A stretch of DNA of 64,000 nucleotides from Protopterus annectens (lineage: Eukaryota; Chordata; Ceratodontiformes; Protopteridae): positions 4,329,369-4,393,368 of the forward strand of contig NC_056734.1 of NCBI RefSeq assembly GCF_019279795.1, in the 5' to 3' direction. A program made the position numbers and the translations under genes. The notes under the pieces were generated by a model that saw only the letters and a list, made by a program, of their open reading frames with translations, was not told where the DNA came from and ran no database searches. Shown here in pieces: positions 53,721 to 64,000 of the stretch; the first letter of the stretch is position 1; the number at the start of each line of letters is the position of its first letter.

Positions 53721-54830
53721 AGCAGTGATGTTGATAGCACCCTATACAAACAAAACTACAAATAAGAAGGTGGTGGTACCAATAACACATGTAAGGTAAC
53801 ACTTCTTCAAGTAATGTCCACAAAACGGGTAATCAAACAATTCTTTTATTCTATACAGACAACATGACAACAGACAACTGCCAGTACTCAGTATAGTGTT
53901 ACATGCTACTGTAACACGCACATGTACCCAAATATACCTAGATAGTGCTCTGAAGCCTGAATGTGGCAAGTGTGTGGATGTGGGATGTGTCAGTGTGTGC
54001 ATTTCCATATGGGAAACATGTTTGATGTGGCAATCAGGGTACTACAGTACCTGATGCACATTACATCTTTCAACTGATGAGGTTGCCTGCACCCTGTGAG
54101 TACAGGTAGAGAAGGGGACGCCAGTAGTAAACAACATAGTGCACTTCTCAAATGTGTACCTGTCATGTATCAACAGCTACTCATGTAGGGTGATAAATAA
54201 TGGGAATGGCAGGTGAGCGTGTGCATGTGTGTGGGTAGCAGGGTGTGTATAAATGCATGTGTGACAGAACAGTTACATATAGCTGAATCTACGTAACAGC
54301 ACAAGATGCGCATTGCCATAGTCAATGTTAGCATGTGATGGTGTGCAGCTGGTACACTTTGGTAAGTAGTATGGGTGCATATAACAATTGAGGACAGTCA
54401 TACAGTTACTGCAGCAGGACTGCTGGGATATACACACAATTATACTGGAACAGTGAACAGTTACCAACATGTTACTACTTATACACATCTATGTAGTCAC
54501 CCTGTGCATCATAAAACGTGTTTACCTTTACCTGCACCGATGTTGTAGTATGCAGGAGGTGGCACAGTGTCATCATATGCACAGGGTGTGGGTTAGGTAT
54601 GCCCAAGCCAGCCACTGGTAACACCAATTGACATGTGTTTGTATGTGTGTTTGTGAGGGGCAGCTGTACAGGGTGGACCGGTGTTGGTGCAGTGTGTGTG
54701 TGTATGTGTTTGCCCTAGGTGTTAGGTTTCTGCATGTGTGTAAGCATGCACACAGTCCCACATAATGGCTGCCATGTACAGGGTTTTGTGGACAGCCACA
54801 GACTGCACCTGTCAGGTCATCCAGATCAGT
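53721..54830. other. unassigned GT-rich DNA
   Basis: No gene recognised. It lies downstream (in minus-strand sense) of the Myb-like gene relic. Confidence 0.5.
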
Positions 54831-54849
54831 GTCTGTGGGCACGGACACG

Positions 54850-55722
54850 GTACCTGTGCCTGGCAGGGGTGCTACGGGCGTATCCGTACTAACCCAGACT
54901 GGGTACTGTCATCGGAAGCAGGGGTGTGTTGACTGGACACAGTTCCCTGTTGGGACTGTCCAGAGCCACGTGCACATGGTCTCCTGGGGCGTCTTGATGA
55001 CAGCACAGACCCAGCATTGCTGGGGCTGGTGCTGGCACTTGAGTGGGCCTGTTGTTGTCCACTGCCACTGCCAGCTGGTGCTGTTGCTGGCATACGGCCA
55101 CGTCGATGCGTAAGCGCACACCATGGCCCTGGCCCATGGACATCTGGTTGTGGAGCAGCTGTTCTATGCCCCCACAATGTCTGTCAACGACATCTGTGAA
55201 GTTACGGATAGCATTAGCGTCACGCATGCCATCTGTCATGGCTGTGCGACATTCTCTCAGCTCCCTCAGACCCTGTCTGGTGTACCTTTCCATACGTGCC
55301 TGTGCCTGCATGACAGTTTGAAACATAGTGGAGGTTGACATACCTCCTTGGGCACGTCGGCCAGAGGCAATGCGGCACGGATGCCCCACGAGAACCCATG
55401 GGCGACTGTCTGCGTGGTACCATTGGAGGCCCTGCTCATGGCTGCCTTGTGGGATGCATGTACCACAGGTACCACATTACCCTGATCTATGCCCACTGCA
55501 GACTGTCCATCACCTAGGGACAATGGTGAGAAAGGATGTAACGGCAGGATGACTGTGCGCGTGGCGGGGTTGAAAGCTGTGTACTGTCAATTGGCTGACC
55601 AATGGTGGACCCAGACACACCTTCCTGCACCATTACAGACATTTCATCATCATCAGTACCTGGGGCGCAAGATTCAGGTTCCTGCTGCAGGTCACCAGAG
55701 CAGCACCAGAACCTACAGGAGG
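54850..55722 (-). pseudogene. Harbinger Myb-like protein, C-terminal exon relic
   Basis: Minus strand. A pyrimidine tract and acceptor tcctcctgtag end near 55712. Then comes a segment with GTDDDEMSVMVQEGVSG, shifted frames, and the readable 55389-54889 frame with MFQTVMQAQARMERYTRQGL, LRECRTAMTDGMRDANAI and GGIEQLLHNQMSMG. This is a helical, coiled-coil-like tail as in Harbinger Myb proteins, followed by an Arg/Ser/Pro-rich end. At least one frame shift is needed to join it, so it is probably dead. The link to the Myb exon at 57 kb rests on order, spacing and apparent splice sites. Confidence 0.55.
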
Positions 55723-56903
55723 AAAACATGGAACACAGATTACAGTCTCCATACATATTTGACAGAGATGCATTTCAATACTAATGCACACATTCAGAAA
55801 TGGACACATGCACTCATGGACACTAACACACATGCACACTTGGGCACAGGCACGCTTGCACACATGCACACCCAACAGTAAACACAAACATCAGTACCGT
55901 GTTACACTACTCAATCTACTACAACTGTATTACGGGTATTGTGAACACAGTCACCAGCAAGTCTACTACAGAGTTACACTACTCTTCCTAGTTTTCTAAA
56001 TTGCTTTACAGATAATGTTAAAAGACTCACCAGCATGTATGGCCTGCCTCGTTGCTAGATGGGAGGGACCTGGAAGTGTGAAGAGAGTAATGTCAGTGGG
56101 CACATGTGTGCCATTTGTTTTGCACATGATACAGTACAGTAGTACACTAGTTCCCTTATACACATCAGCTGCACATAATGTCTGTATATATATCATGATG
56201 ACAGATACATACCACATGCACACCTTATCGTGCATGAAGTAACAGTGTACAGAACAGTCATATGTACATACCAGGGTTAACTCTAATCTCACCCTTACCT
56301 CTCTTCAAACGACACCTCAAACTGTACTTCCCAAACCACTGGCTTTGTTCTTCTTGGAGTACAGGCTAACGTCCCTCTCTTTACCTTTAACCCCTCATTG
56401 TGCATAGAAACTAGCTTCTACCCTGTTTCTTTCACCTTGATGTCCTTCTATGCTCTGACCTACTTCTCCCATCCCTCCCACATCCTCTTGACTGTCTTCC
56501 TTCTTTTCCTCACTTCCCTTCTTGACTCCTGCCTCTTCCATATCATTGTATCTTTCATACTCCTTCTACTTCTCTACCCTTCTGAGCCCTAACTATTATG
56601 TATCTGGATTTGCCTTATTGCATAACCGTTATGCTTTAGGTAGGATTGCTTTTAAACCAACGGTATATTGTGTATGACTCTAAACTGTTTGAGTTCCTTA
56701 CATGTATGTTGATTTAGTTAACAGGCTGGTGTAAAATTCTATCATGTTGGCTGTCTGTATTAACAACTTGTCTGTCTGCCTTTATTACGTTATGTGTGGA
56801 GCTTTTCTCCACAGGCCTCTACTGAAAATGGACATATATCCAGCTAGACTATCTGGGTCAACAAATGTAAAAGTAATAACAATAAATGAATATGGCATCT
56901 TAC
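55723..56903 (-). other. probable intron of the Myb-like relic
   Basis: Lies between an apparent donor (CAG/GTAAGA, near 56905-56899) and the acceptor near 55712. No gene within. A pyrimidine-rich (tcct/cttc) block lies at 56290-56590. Confidence 0.4.
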
Positions 56904-57327
56904 CTGCACGCTCAGTGTGTTGCTGCTGTGTGGATCAACCTCCATCATGATGCATGGGTGTTGCTGTTGTTGTTCTGGGGCTGGATCCACAACACTTAGC
57001 AGTAGCCCCTCCTGTCTGGTGAGGGGGGGATGTGTGGCCACCCCCCCCACCTGTGGCAACCTGTTGCCTGCGGATATCTGCAGCACGCTGGTGGACATTT
57101 CTTATCAAATCACTGCAGTGATGTCTCACCTGCTAATATGTCCTATCATGCATGCCAACATCATTTATCCTGCTAACGAGGTTTTGCCACAGTGCAGACC
57201 TCTCCTGCTGATTCTGGGTGGTGCGTGAGAACAGGATGGCATAGTCACACACCAGGCTCTGGTGAATCACGTCATCCTCTGCAGCAGAATATGATGGGTT
57301 CCTTTTGGAGCCATGTCAAGCTGGAAA
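56904..57327 (-). pseudogene. Harbinger Myb/SANT-like domain exon relic
   Basis: The minus-strand frame from about 57320 reads NPSYSAAEDDVIHQSLVCDY, then RTTQNQQERSALWQNLV and INDVGMHDRTY, an in-frame TAG, then QVRHHCSDLIRNVHQRAADI. This is a trihelix Myb/SANT-like domain as in the second protein of PIF/Harbinger elements, which binds element DNA and helps import the transposase. A Gly/Pro/Gln-rich tail follows to a GTAAGA donor. The stop in the third helix and the lack of an in-frame ATG (a TGA lies just upstream) make it a pseudogene. It faces the transposase gene from about 19 kb away. Confidence 0.7.
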
Positions 57328-58136
57328 GGTACACAAACAGGTTATCAGCATAGTATCTCAACAATACATGGTACACATTCTATACAGGGAGTATTAACTT
57401 CTACTTATTACTGCTTGGTTAAAACTTGATTACAGTGTAGCTATCATTCTATGTCATTTGTACTAAGCACTTGGCCTTCAGACCAGTTGTTTTACATTAG
57501 GGAGGTTGGTGGCAAGCACTGTGGTGGCAGGACACATATCTTTCATCCATTGAAGTTGGGCACTGCTGATTGAGGGCCCAGTGTACAAGTGTATTAGTTC
57601 TAGTATGGGCAGTTGGCCTTCAGGCCAGTTATTTAACATTAACAAGGTTTGTGGTCTGCACTCGTGTGTGACAATAGGCTGTACTCTGCCATTCATAGCT
57701 GGGGACATCTGGTTTCAGGTTTATAGTGCCTGCATATCTGATCTGTATCTTACTGACATTGCTACACCTTGTTTGCTGTAGCAACCACTACATCCAGGCC
57801 TCCTGGATCTACCTTTGTTTATATGCTTGTTATTTGTTAGCTTGTTATTTCACTGGTATGCTACTTCCACATAGTACACAGCTTGTCAACACGTCTGTGA
57901 CTCACTACTGATATCTGCATTGCTTACTGTACGTATTTCCATGTTACACATGACAGCAAGTGACTGCTTCTCATTGTTGCATTTACTTAATTGTGACACA
58001 TTGCACTTAGGTTACCTGGCACTTGCTCACTGACGCTTTTATATCAGTCAGCAGTTGTAGGTAATGTCAGTACACCCTCACTCCCCACTGTACCTTGTTT
58101 TCAATCATTAATTATTACAGAATTCAGAATAGTATT
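57328..58136. other. unassigned DNA with a short repeat pair
   Basis: ttggccttcagaccagttgt at 57472 recurs as ttggccttcaggccagttat at 57613, each followed by 'acatta--aaggtt'. No gene seen. Confidence 0.6.
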
Positions 58137-60150
58137 CTAGCATGTCCAGAGGTCAGTTGTCAGTTCCCACCCCAGTCCAGCTGGTGAGTGTGGTACTCCA
58201 GAGACAATGTTGGAACAGATGCATGTACACAGACAACCCCCTCCTCCTAACAACAAATTCAAACTCATGTGAGTGATGCAACCATATACCAAACTGGAGG
58301 CTAGGCTCTGTCTACTCAATACCGCCATAACCATTCAGGTTGCCAAGGAGACCACACACTACACTTCCAGTCTCACATAGACCTACCACAACAGCGGACC
58401 TAACACATGATCACACATAAACATACTTGTAGGCTCGGACCACAGCTATGCCTATGCAGCAGAGACCTCCTAAGCAGACATCCATGCAACCACTACCACG
58501 GAAACGAACATGTGCAACACATATCACACAAAGCCAATGTGCTGAACACTCACAGCCATTAACAGTAAACAACACACCTCATACACCTGTACTAGGTGCC
58601 TCTATCATCAGGCACACTAACATCACGTTCACCAGGCTTAATGAGGTGAGGGTCACAGTGTGCAGCCTGTCGGCCAGTATGACCAGCCACATAACACAAA
58701 TACTCAGGTAACCCCAAGGCAAGTACAGGTATGACTCAGTCACTGTCCATGCTGGTGTGAATGGCCTGACACATTCCTCCCTGGACTACATGACATGAGA
58801 CAGTACAGAGCTCTCTGAGCACGTAGCCCAAGACAGTTTGATCCTGACCTTGAGTAGCATCCTACCCTCACCTAGAACCATGCCACAATATCAAGGCACG
58901 ATGATCCCTTCCAACAATTGACTGACATACTGGTGTCATTCACAGGTGTGCCAATGCCTGCCATCTTGGGGTGGTATGCTTTGCTAGGGACAGCTTGCAC
59001 CTGTCACCCCTGTCCCATTGGAATTTGGCGGAGACTCTTGCTACACCCATAGTGCCTGTATTAGGCAAGGCTCATAAGGCAAACCCACATCCATTTGTAT
59101 CACAAAGGATGAGGAAGTGAGAGTGATGCTACTCAACACCAGAAGTCTAGACCTAAGGATGCACACACTCAAAACCCTACTTGACATGCTGGACATTGAT
59201 ATCTGTGCAGAAACATGAACCTGTTTCAGGTTTCACAGGAGCACACCAGTACTACCAGGTTATAGCTGTTACCATTCTTGTCGGCCACAACACTTGAACA
59301 AAGGAGGGGGAGTATCAGTATTCAATGCAGATTCCCACGCCTCCACATTGGTGGCACAGTACAACATAGGTGTTAGGCCATTGAGTACAGAAGACATAGT
59401 TGGGGACCTGGGGTAGAAACATGGTAGCGGTCTGTCCTTTGTCAACCACATGGCCAATGTGGATTGAAAGACATGTTATATAGCCCAGCTAATCATGAGG
59501 GATTCACATGTATGGCAGGGGAGGTCATTGTGCCTCTTTACTCATCCATCATCAAGCCTATAATTGCGTACAATGCACCTTTTGGGATGTACCTAACCAG
59601 ACACCCACAGCAACTGGTACAGGACAACAGTACCTCATCAAGGGGATGCAATGGCTCACACAGATGTCATATGCTTCCCAGGTAAAGTAAATCCCGCTGG
59701 ACTCAGTGGCTTATTGCGGTTCAGAGGCAATCTGTCGTGCCATATACAGCCATGTCCTACCCAGCAGTAATGAACATGCTGCACCTCAGGCAATCAGAGT
59801 CCCATACAGCCACATGCTCAGGAGAGCTGGACCTCAGCACTGACATCCATGGACATGCTGGAGGGGCATATTCCTGAGTGAGAGGCTCGCTTCACTCTGT
59901 AATGAGCAGACACTACAGGTTAGGCAGAGTTCCTCATTGACTCTCTTCCATAGGAATCTGGATGACTGGATGTAGATCATAGTTGTACCCCAGGTATCAC
60001 TTCTATGTCACTGTTAGACAGAGGCACAGTATACTAACATCGGACAAGGGCATAGCAGCATAACTTGTAATTGGGTGGTGAAAGACAAACACATTCTACT
60101 AGGCTTACCAATGCCCTAGGGCAAATAGCCTAGTATGAACCTATGAACAT
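58137..60150 (+). pseudogene. CR1 copy with central deletion
   Basis: Starts at the native 5' edge (ctagcatgtccagaggtcag). ORF1 follows: GASIIRHTN in place of GDSI near 58600, and YDSVTVHAGVNGL near 58735. The endonuclease start is VMLLNTRSLDLRMH near 59130, ending near 59330. It then jumps to the RT C-terminus (FGMYLTRHPQQL near 59590) and the 3' block gccctagggcaaatagccta at 60111-60131 with a cctatgaac tail. Endonuclease C-terminus and most of the RT are deleted. Confidence 0.85.
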
Positions 60151-60544
60151 GTGTGTACTGCTATAGTACTTCTGCCATATGTTGCATGTGTGTGTGTTGT
60201 GGGGATGCACAGGTAATGGCGGATACTTCTGCACAGGCGACACGTCTGACACATTCTGGGTGTTCATCCCTACATACTGGATGTGTGTTGCCATCCAACC
60301 CAACCCTGTGATGTGCACACATTACTCAGCCTGGATTTACATATCCGAACAACACCACAAGCACAGTACACTACCTTGCTATGTATGCATTTAATTACAC
60401 AGTTATTCAGTAGTTATGACAGTGATGCTATCCATGCAGCCCATTGTGCCAGTGGTAGCCACACACACACCGCCAGCACCTTTGCATATGCTTACCACAG
60501 ACATCCCACATACTGCATGTACTGTGCACACACATATCTAACCC
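60151..60544. other. unassigned DNA
   Basis: ACAC-rich with no gene recognised, between two CR1 pieces. Confidence 0.5.
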
Positions 60545-61085
60545 AGAACAACTGCACACCACTTATTAATCATGTCCAGTGGAGTACAGATACAGGCATA
60601 TTGTATAAAAATAGTAGGAGGCTACTGCAGCACAGGGCAGATTCACATGACAGCAAGGCATCTGTGGTCAGCAGTGTTAAGATGCTTCACATTCACCACA
60701 TGCACAGATATTGGCAACATTGTTGCAGACAGTTTAGGTGCAGGTACCCCCCCCCATTCTCCTACACATGTGGTATTAGTTATCCCAAATGACTGTCACC
60801 TCCCTATCCTCTCACATGTCCAGGTGAGAGCCACCTTCATCATTGCAGAACACATAGCATCACTGTTATGAAATGGTATCCCTGGATGTGTGCTACATTC
60901 ACCCCTGGAGGACATAGCACCACATGACAGACTGATATTAATCCCTGGCCATACTACAGGATATGTACCTGAACAGTGCCATACATACACAGTGGTCCCA
61001 CACCAGTGAGGAGGAACCTCTACTGACCCTGGGAACTACTGCATCATATGCACAACTGGCCTTGTGTTCTAAGCTATGGAAGTGT
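60545..61085 (+). pseudogene. CR1 linker/RT-finger fragment
   Basis: Reads degenerate linker, then PGCVLHS near 60880 and TTGYVPEQCHTYTVVPH near 60960, STDPGNYC near 61020, matching the fingers at 44.2 kb. Neither end of the element is present. Confidence 0.78.
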
Positions 61086-61670
61086 TAAGTATGGGTAACA
61101 TGTACAGCAATATTACATATGTTTATATTTCAGGACTATGTACACACAACCTATCTCATGCACATACCTATAGATAGTGAACTATGATACATTTGGAGGT
61201 GTCACAGTAAGCAGTATTAACCTGCTACTTTGCATTACCTGTGTTTGTGGCAGCTGTTGGTGTGTCACTGGTGCTGCTTGAAGTTTGCTGCTGCTGCTGC
61301 TGCTGGTTTTGCTGCTGGCTGTCTTTATTTCTGTTTTGTTCTCTCTCTGTCTCTCTCTCTCTTTCTCTGTCGGTTTTGTGCAATGAATGTATTGCATGAG
61401 TGTAGTGTGGGTACTCATTGCTTTTGTAGGTATCTGCATAGGTCCATGTGATGCCCTCAGCACCAATTGTAAGACAGCATTTGCTAATTGCATGCAGCCA
61501 GGTGTGTACTGATTGCATGTCTCACTGTGATTTCAGGACACTGCTATAAAAGGGTATGTGAGATAGGCGTTGCCCTTTCAGATTGTAGGGCGTGGACCAT
61601 GCTGGTATGCTGTTGACAGTGTTCTGTGAGTGTGAAGGTTAGTACATCTCCCATGCTTCATGCTGTGTTG
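61086..61670. other. unassigned DNA with CTG/CAG and CT microsatellites
   Basis: A CTG-rich run at 61290-61315 and a TCTC-rich run at 61335-61372 give a Ser/Gln- and Arg/Glu-rich minus-strand frame (61493-61182) that is most likely repeat-driven and not a gene. Confidence 0.6.
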
Positions 61671-62680
61671 TAGATTCAGGTTGCTGCATTTCTCTTGCCT
61701 GTTCCTGTAGTGAGTGTGTATGCATACTGACACCTACAACTATATGTCATATGTATTGCTATATAAATATATATATATATATATATATCTGTGTACATAT
61801 ACATACTTTCATATATGTACATTAGCTGACATTATTGGGTACAAGCTAACAATTAGCAGGGCTGTTTCTGTTAACACTACACTAGTATGGGAAAATCCAG
61901 TAATTGGGACTATAAAAGTCTGCCTGACATGCTTTAGTTAGTAGTCATACTATATTGCCTTTATCTTCATTCCTACTATTACATGTTCCACTTATTTAGC
62001 ACTATATTCCTGTATGAGAGTCATGGCTTAGTGGTAGGTCATACAGACTAGTGTTACAATGGTCTTGGGGTAGGGCCTACTAGTATGCTTATATTCTGCT
62101 TGTGACTTGAGTATAGGGCCTATCAATCAAAGTGCTGGAGGCACCTTTAAGCAGTTAAAGGGGTTAGTAGGTCTCACAGGAGCCAGGCTGTGTTGCAGAT
62201 TCTGGTTGCTGCATTTATCTTCACTGTTTCCTGTAGTGAGTGTGTATGGATACTGACACCTACAACTATATTTCATATGTATTAATATATATTTATATAT
62301 CTGTATGTGTAGATATACATACCTTCATATATGTACATTACCCTACTTTATTATGTACAAGCTAACAAGTAGCAGGGCTGTTTCTGTTAACACTGAACTA
62401 GTATGGGAATCCAGTAATTTGGCCATTGAAACTCTACCTGACATGCTTTGGATAGTACACCTCCTATATTGCCTTTATACTGATTCCTACTATTACATGT
62501 TATATTTATTTTAGCACTGTGTTCTTGTAAGGCAAGCATGGCTTAGTGGTAGGTCATACAGACTAATGTTACCAAGGTCCTGGGTTCGAGACTGACAGTG
62601 GGAATTTATTTTTCTTTGCAAACTTTCAAACTGAGTACAGGACCTGTCAATCAAAGTGCCATAAAGGCACTTTTAAGCAC
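61671..62680. repeat. tandem duplication of about 0.5 kb containing a tRNA-like head
   Basis: 61671-62166 and 62189-62680 share ggttgctgcattt, gacacctacaactata, the AT microsatellite, aagctaacaa-tagcagggct, ctgttaacactgaact and the atggcttagtggtaggtcat head. The units have diverged by substitutions and small indels. Confidence 0.88.
62535..62600 (+). mobile_element. tRNA-like SINE head in the second duplicate
   Basis: Box A tggcttagtggt at 62539-62550 and box B gggttcgagact at 62582-62593. The corresponding site in the first duplicate (from 62024) has lost box B. No proper cloverleaf was identified. Confidence 0.6.
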
Positions 62681-62689
62681 TAAACCAGG

Positions 62690-63640
62690 TCTGCGCTTTC
62701 GTTTGTGAGCTCACGCATGCTTACTGGCGGTGAGCTCCGCTAACACAAGCGCACACCAGCGCTAATTTCTTTGAAAGAAAAGAAAAAGGGGTGACAGGAA
62801 AGTGGTGAAAAGGGGTCACAAAGAGGGTAAGACATTAGGGAAACAAGCGTGGGATTTGCAGGAGGGATGTAGGTCAGGCCCATAGATGCCCATGTCTTTG
62901 GCAGCAACAGCTGTGCATTTCCATGTATTTTGGTGAGACATTGGAAACCTTTCACCCCTGAAAGAGGTGTCAGGACAACATTAATATTTGTTGTAGGGCC
63001 AATTGTAATTAACTGTTTCAATGTCAAGCAGACATGTGTGCGACATGGACAGCTATGTATGGGCGTAATTTTTGTGGGTACAGAGTGCCCTTTTTTTCAG
63101 CTGACAGTGGTATGTCAGGTGGAGGAAGTGCGTATAGCTGGGGAGGTAGGTTGAGTAGGTTAACAGACAAGACAGACAAGGGCATACAGGGCGGTGTATG
63201 ACACACGTGGGGGTTACACAATTGAAGGAGACGGAGGTTGGGATAACCGAGATGCATGAGCCCACAGATGGCAACAGTGGAACTGATATCCCCACCCATA
63301 GGCAGTTGCCACTGTTCCTTCACAGCCCAGGACGGGGCTGTGCTGGGGCTGTGTAGGGCGGGCAACGGCCGGGGCTGTTAGCTGTGCCACACGAGCCTCA
63401 AGCTGGCGTGAGGGGCCCAAGAATGGAGTCTTGGATCTCCTTCGCACCACAGACCGACACCTTGGAGGGTGAGTGGACGAACCCCTCCGGCCACACTTGC
63501 AGAGGGGGACGGCCCCATCCCTGCAGCTTCCACCCGAAGGTGGCACAGGGCCACGGAGGGTCCGCCTGGGCACTAGTGCCAGGTGCAGTCGCCAGCTGAG
63601 GTGGGAGAGGTGGGTCCGCTGGGACCTGCCTTCCCAAGCG
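62690..63640 (-). other. GC-rich patch with an unassigned 119-codon frame
   Basis: 63240-63640 is conspicuously GC- and CpG-rich compared with the rest of the window. The minus-strand frame 63573-63214 is Pro/Arg-rich, with RRRSKTPFLGPSRQLEARVAQL in its middle (basic patch, then a short amphipathic-looking helix). It could be the 3' part of a transposon DNA-binding protein or a host exon. I recognise neither. A gtgagctcac palindrome at 62705-62714 and a gagctcac/gtgagctc pair flank its left side. Confidence 0.3.
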
Positions 63641-64000
63641 TTCTAGGTTTGTGAGTTGTTATGTTAGTTTGGGTTAGTGGCATTTTATTCCATTCAGATT
63701 AGTTGTAACAGCATGCATTGGTATTCCCATCAAACAAACACCCAGATATTAACACCATTGAACAAGGGGCATATCAATATCACATGCATTATTTGAACAG
63801 AAATACACAGTCAAACAACATGCAGGGTTGATTAATGGCAACAGGCCATCAAATTTGCAGGTATGAACAGGGCATATGCGAACAGACATGCATATATTTT
63901 TGGAACGGACAAATGTCCATGATTAATGAAATGTTCACATACCATTATTTAGTGGGTATTGTTATATGGAATTATAGGGTTGGGTGGAGATAGAAAGTGA
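63641..64000. other. unassigned AT-rich DNA at the window edge
   Basis: Nothing recognised. Confidence 0.5.

Noticed and set aside
56290-56600. Pyrimidine-rich block with a 64-codon hydrophobic frame
   Set aside because: Low-complexity TC-rich DNA inside the likely intron of the Myb relic gives Leu/Ser/Phe-rich translation by composition alone.
61182-61493. Ser/Gln-rich protein gene
   Set aside because: Composition is dictated by CTG and TCTC microsatellites; no conserved segment.
62539-62593. Functional tRNA gene
   Set aside because: Box A and B are good, but no seven-base-pair acceptor stem or sensible anticodon arm was found, and the segment sits inside a repeat.

Overview
This window looks like an intergenic or intronic stretch of a large, repeat-rich vertebrate genome. 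The DNA is AT-rich, carries long microsatellites, and contains remains of CR1, L2 and RTE LINEs, a DIRS retroelement, Penelope-like elements (PLEs), a PIF/Harbinger DNA transposon and tRNA-derived SINEs. That mix fits a lungfish, amphibian or other large-genome non-amniote. It cannot be narrowed by eye, and I recognise no host protein-coding gene. Almost every long reading frame is a transposon gene or its wreck.

Layout. 0.8-2.5 kb: old minus-strand CR1 (ORF1 plus endonuclease). 5.2-8.8 kb: minus-strand L2. 8.9-9.4 kb: (CA)n, (GA)n and a short tandem duplication. 10.9-12.3 kb: plus-strand RTE reverse transcriptase. 12.4-18.4 kb: SINE-like sequence, a LINE relic, a possible DIRS-type end and unassigned DNA. 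18.7-21.5 kb: plus-strand CR1 with an uninterrupted esterase-type ORF1 frame and an ORF2 that lost about 1 kb. 21.9-22.2 kb: HE1/V-SINE-like SINE. 22.5-26.3 kb: minus-strand DIRS element with inverted terminal repeats and an internal complementary region but no recombinase. 26.86-30.00 kb: a PLE bounded by an 11-bp target duplication, with an uninterrupted RT plus GIY-YIG frame, inverted pLTRs and a hammerhead-ribozyme-like fold in each pLTR. 30-35 kb: very AT-rich DNA built partly of tandem duplications. 35.25-35.54 kb: second PLE fragment. 35.54-38.3 kb: left part of a PIF/Harbinger element with an intact 401-residue transposase and a leader packed with perfect palindromes. 38.3-61.1 kb: a dense nest of CR1 copies of one subfamily in both orientations, interrupted by a seven-copy array of a tRNA-like repeat and by a degenerate Harbinger-type Myb/SANT gene (57.3-54.8 kb, minus strand). 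61.7-62.7 kb: a tandem duplication containing a tRNA-like SINE head. 62.7-63.6 kb: a GC-rich patch with an unassigned frame.

The genes do not form a host pathway; each belongs to the life cycle of its own element. The CR1, L2 and RTE enzymes nick the target and reverse-transcribe in place. The PLE couples RT with a GIY-YIG nuclease and probably uses the ribozyme to process its RNA. The DIRS copy keeps Gag and RT/RNase H remains but lacks its integrating enzyme. The Harbinger transposase normally needs a Myb-like partner, and the only Myb relic here is decayed and about 17-20 kb away. The two most striking parts are the PLE with paired ribozyme-like folds and the palindrome cluster at the left end of the Harbinger element.
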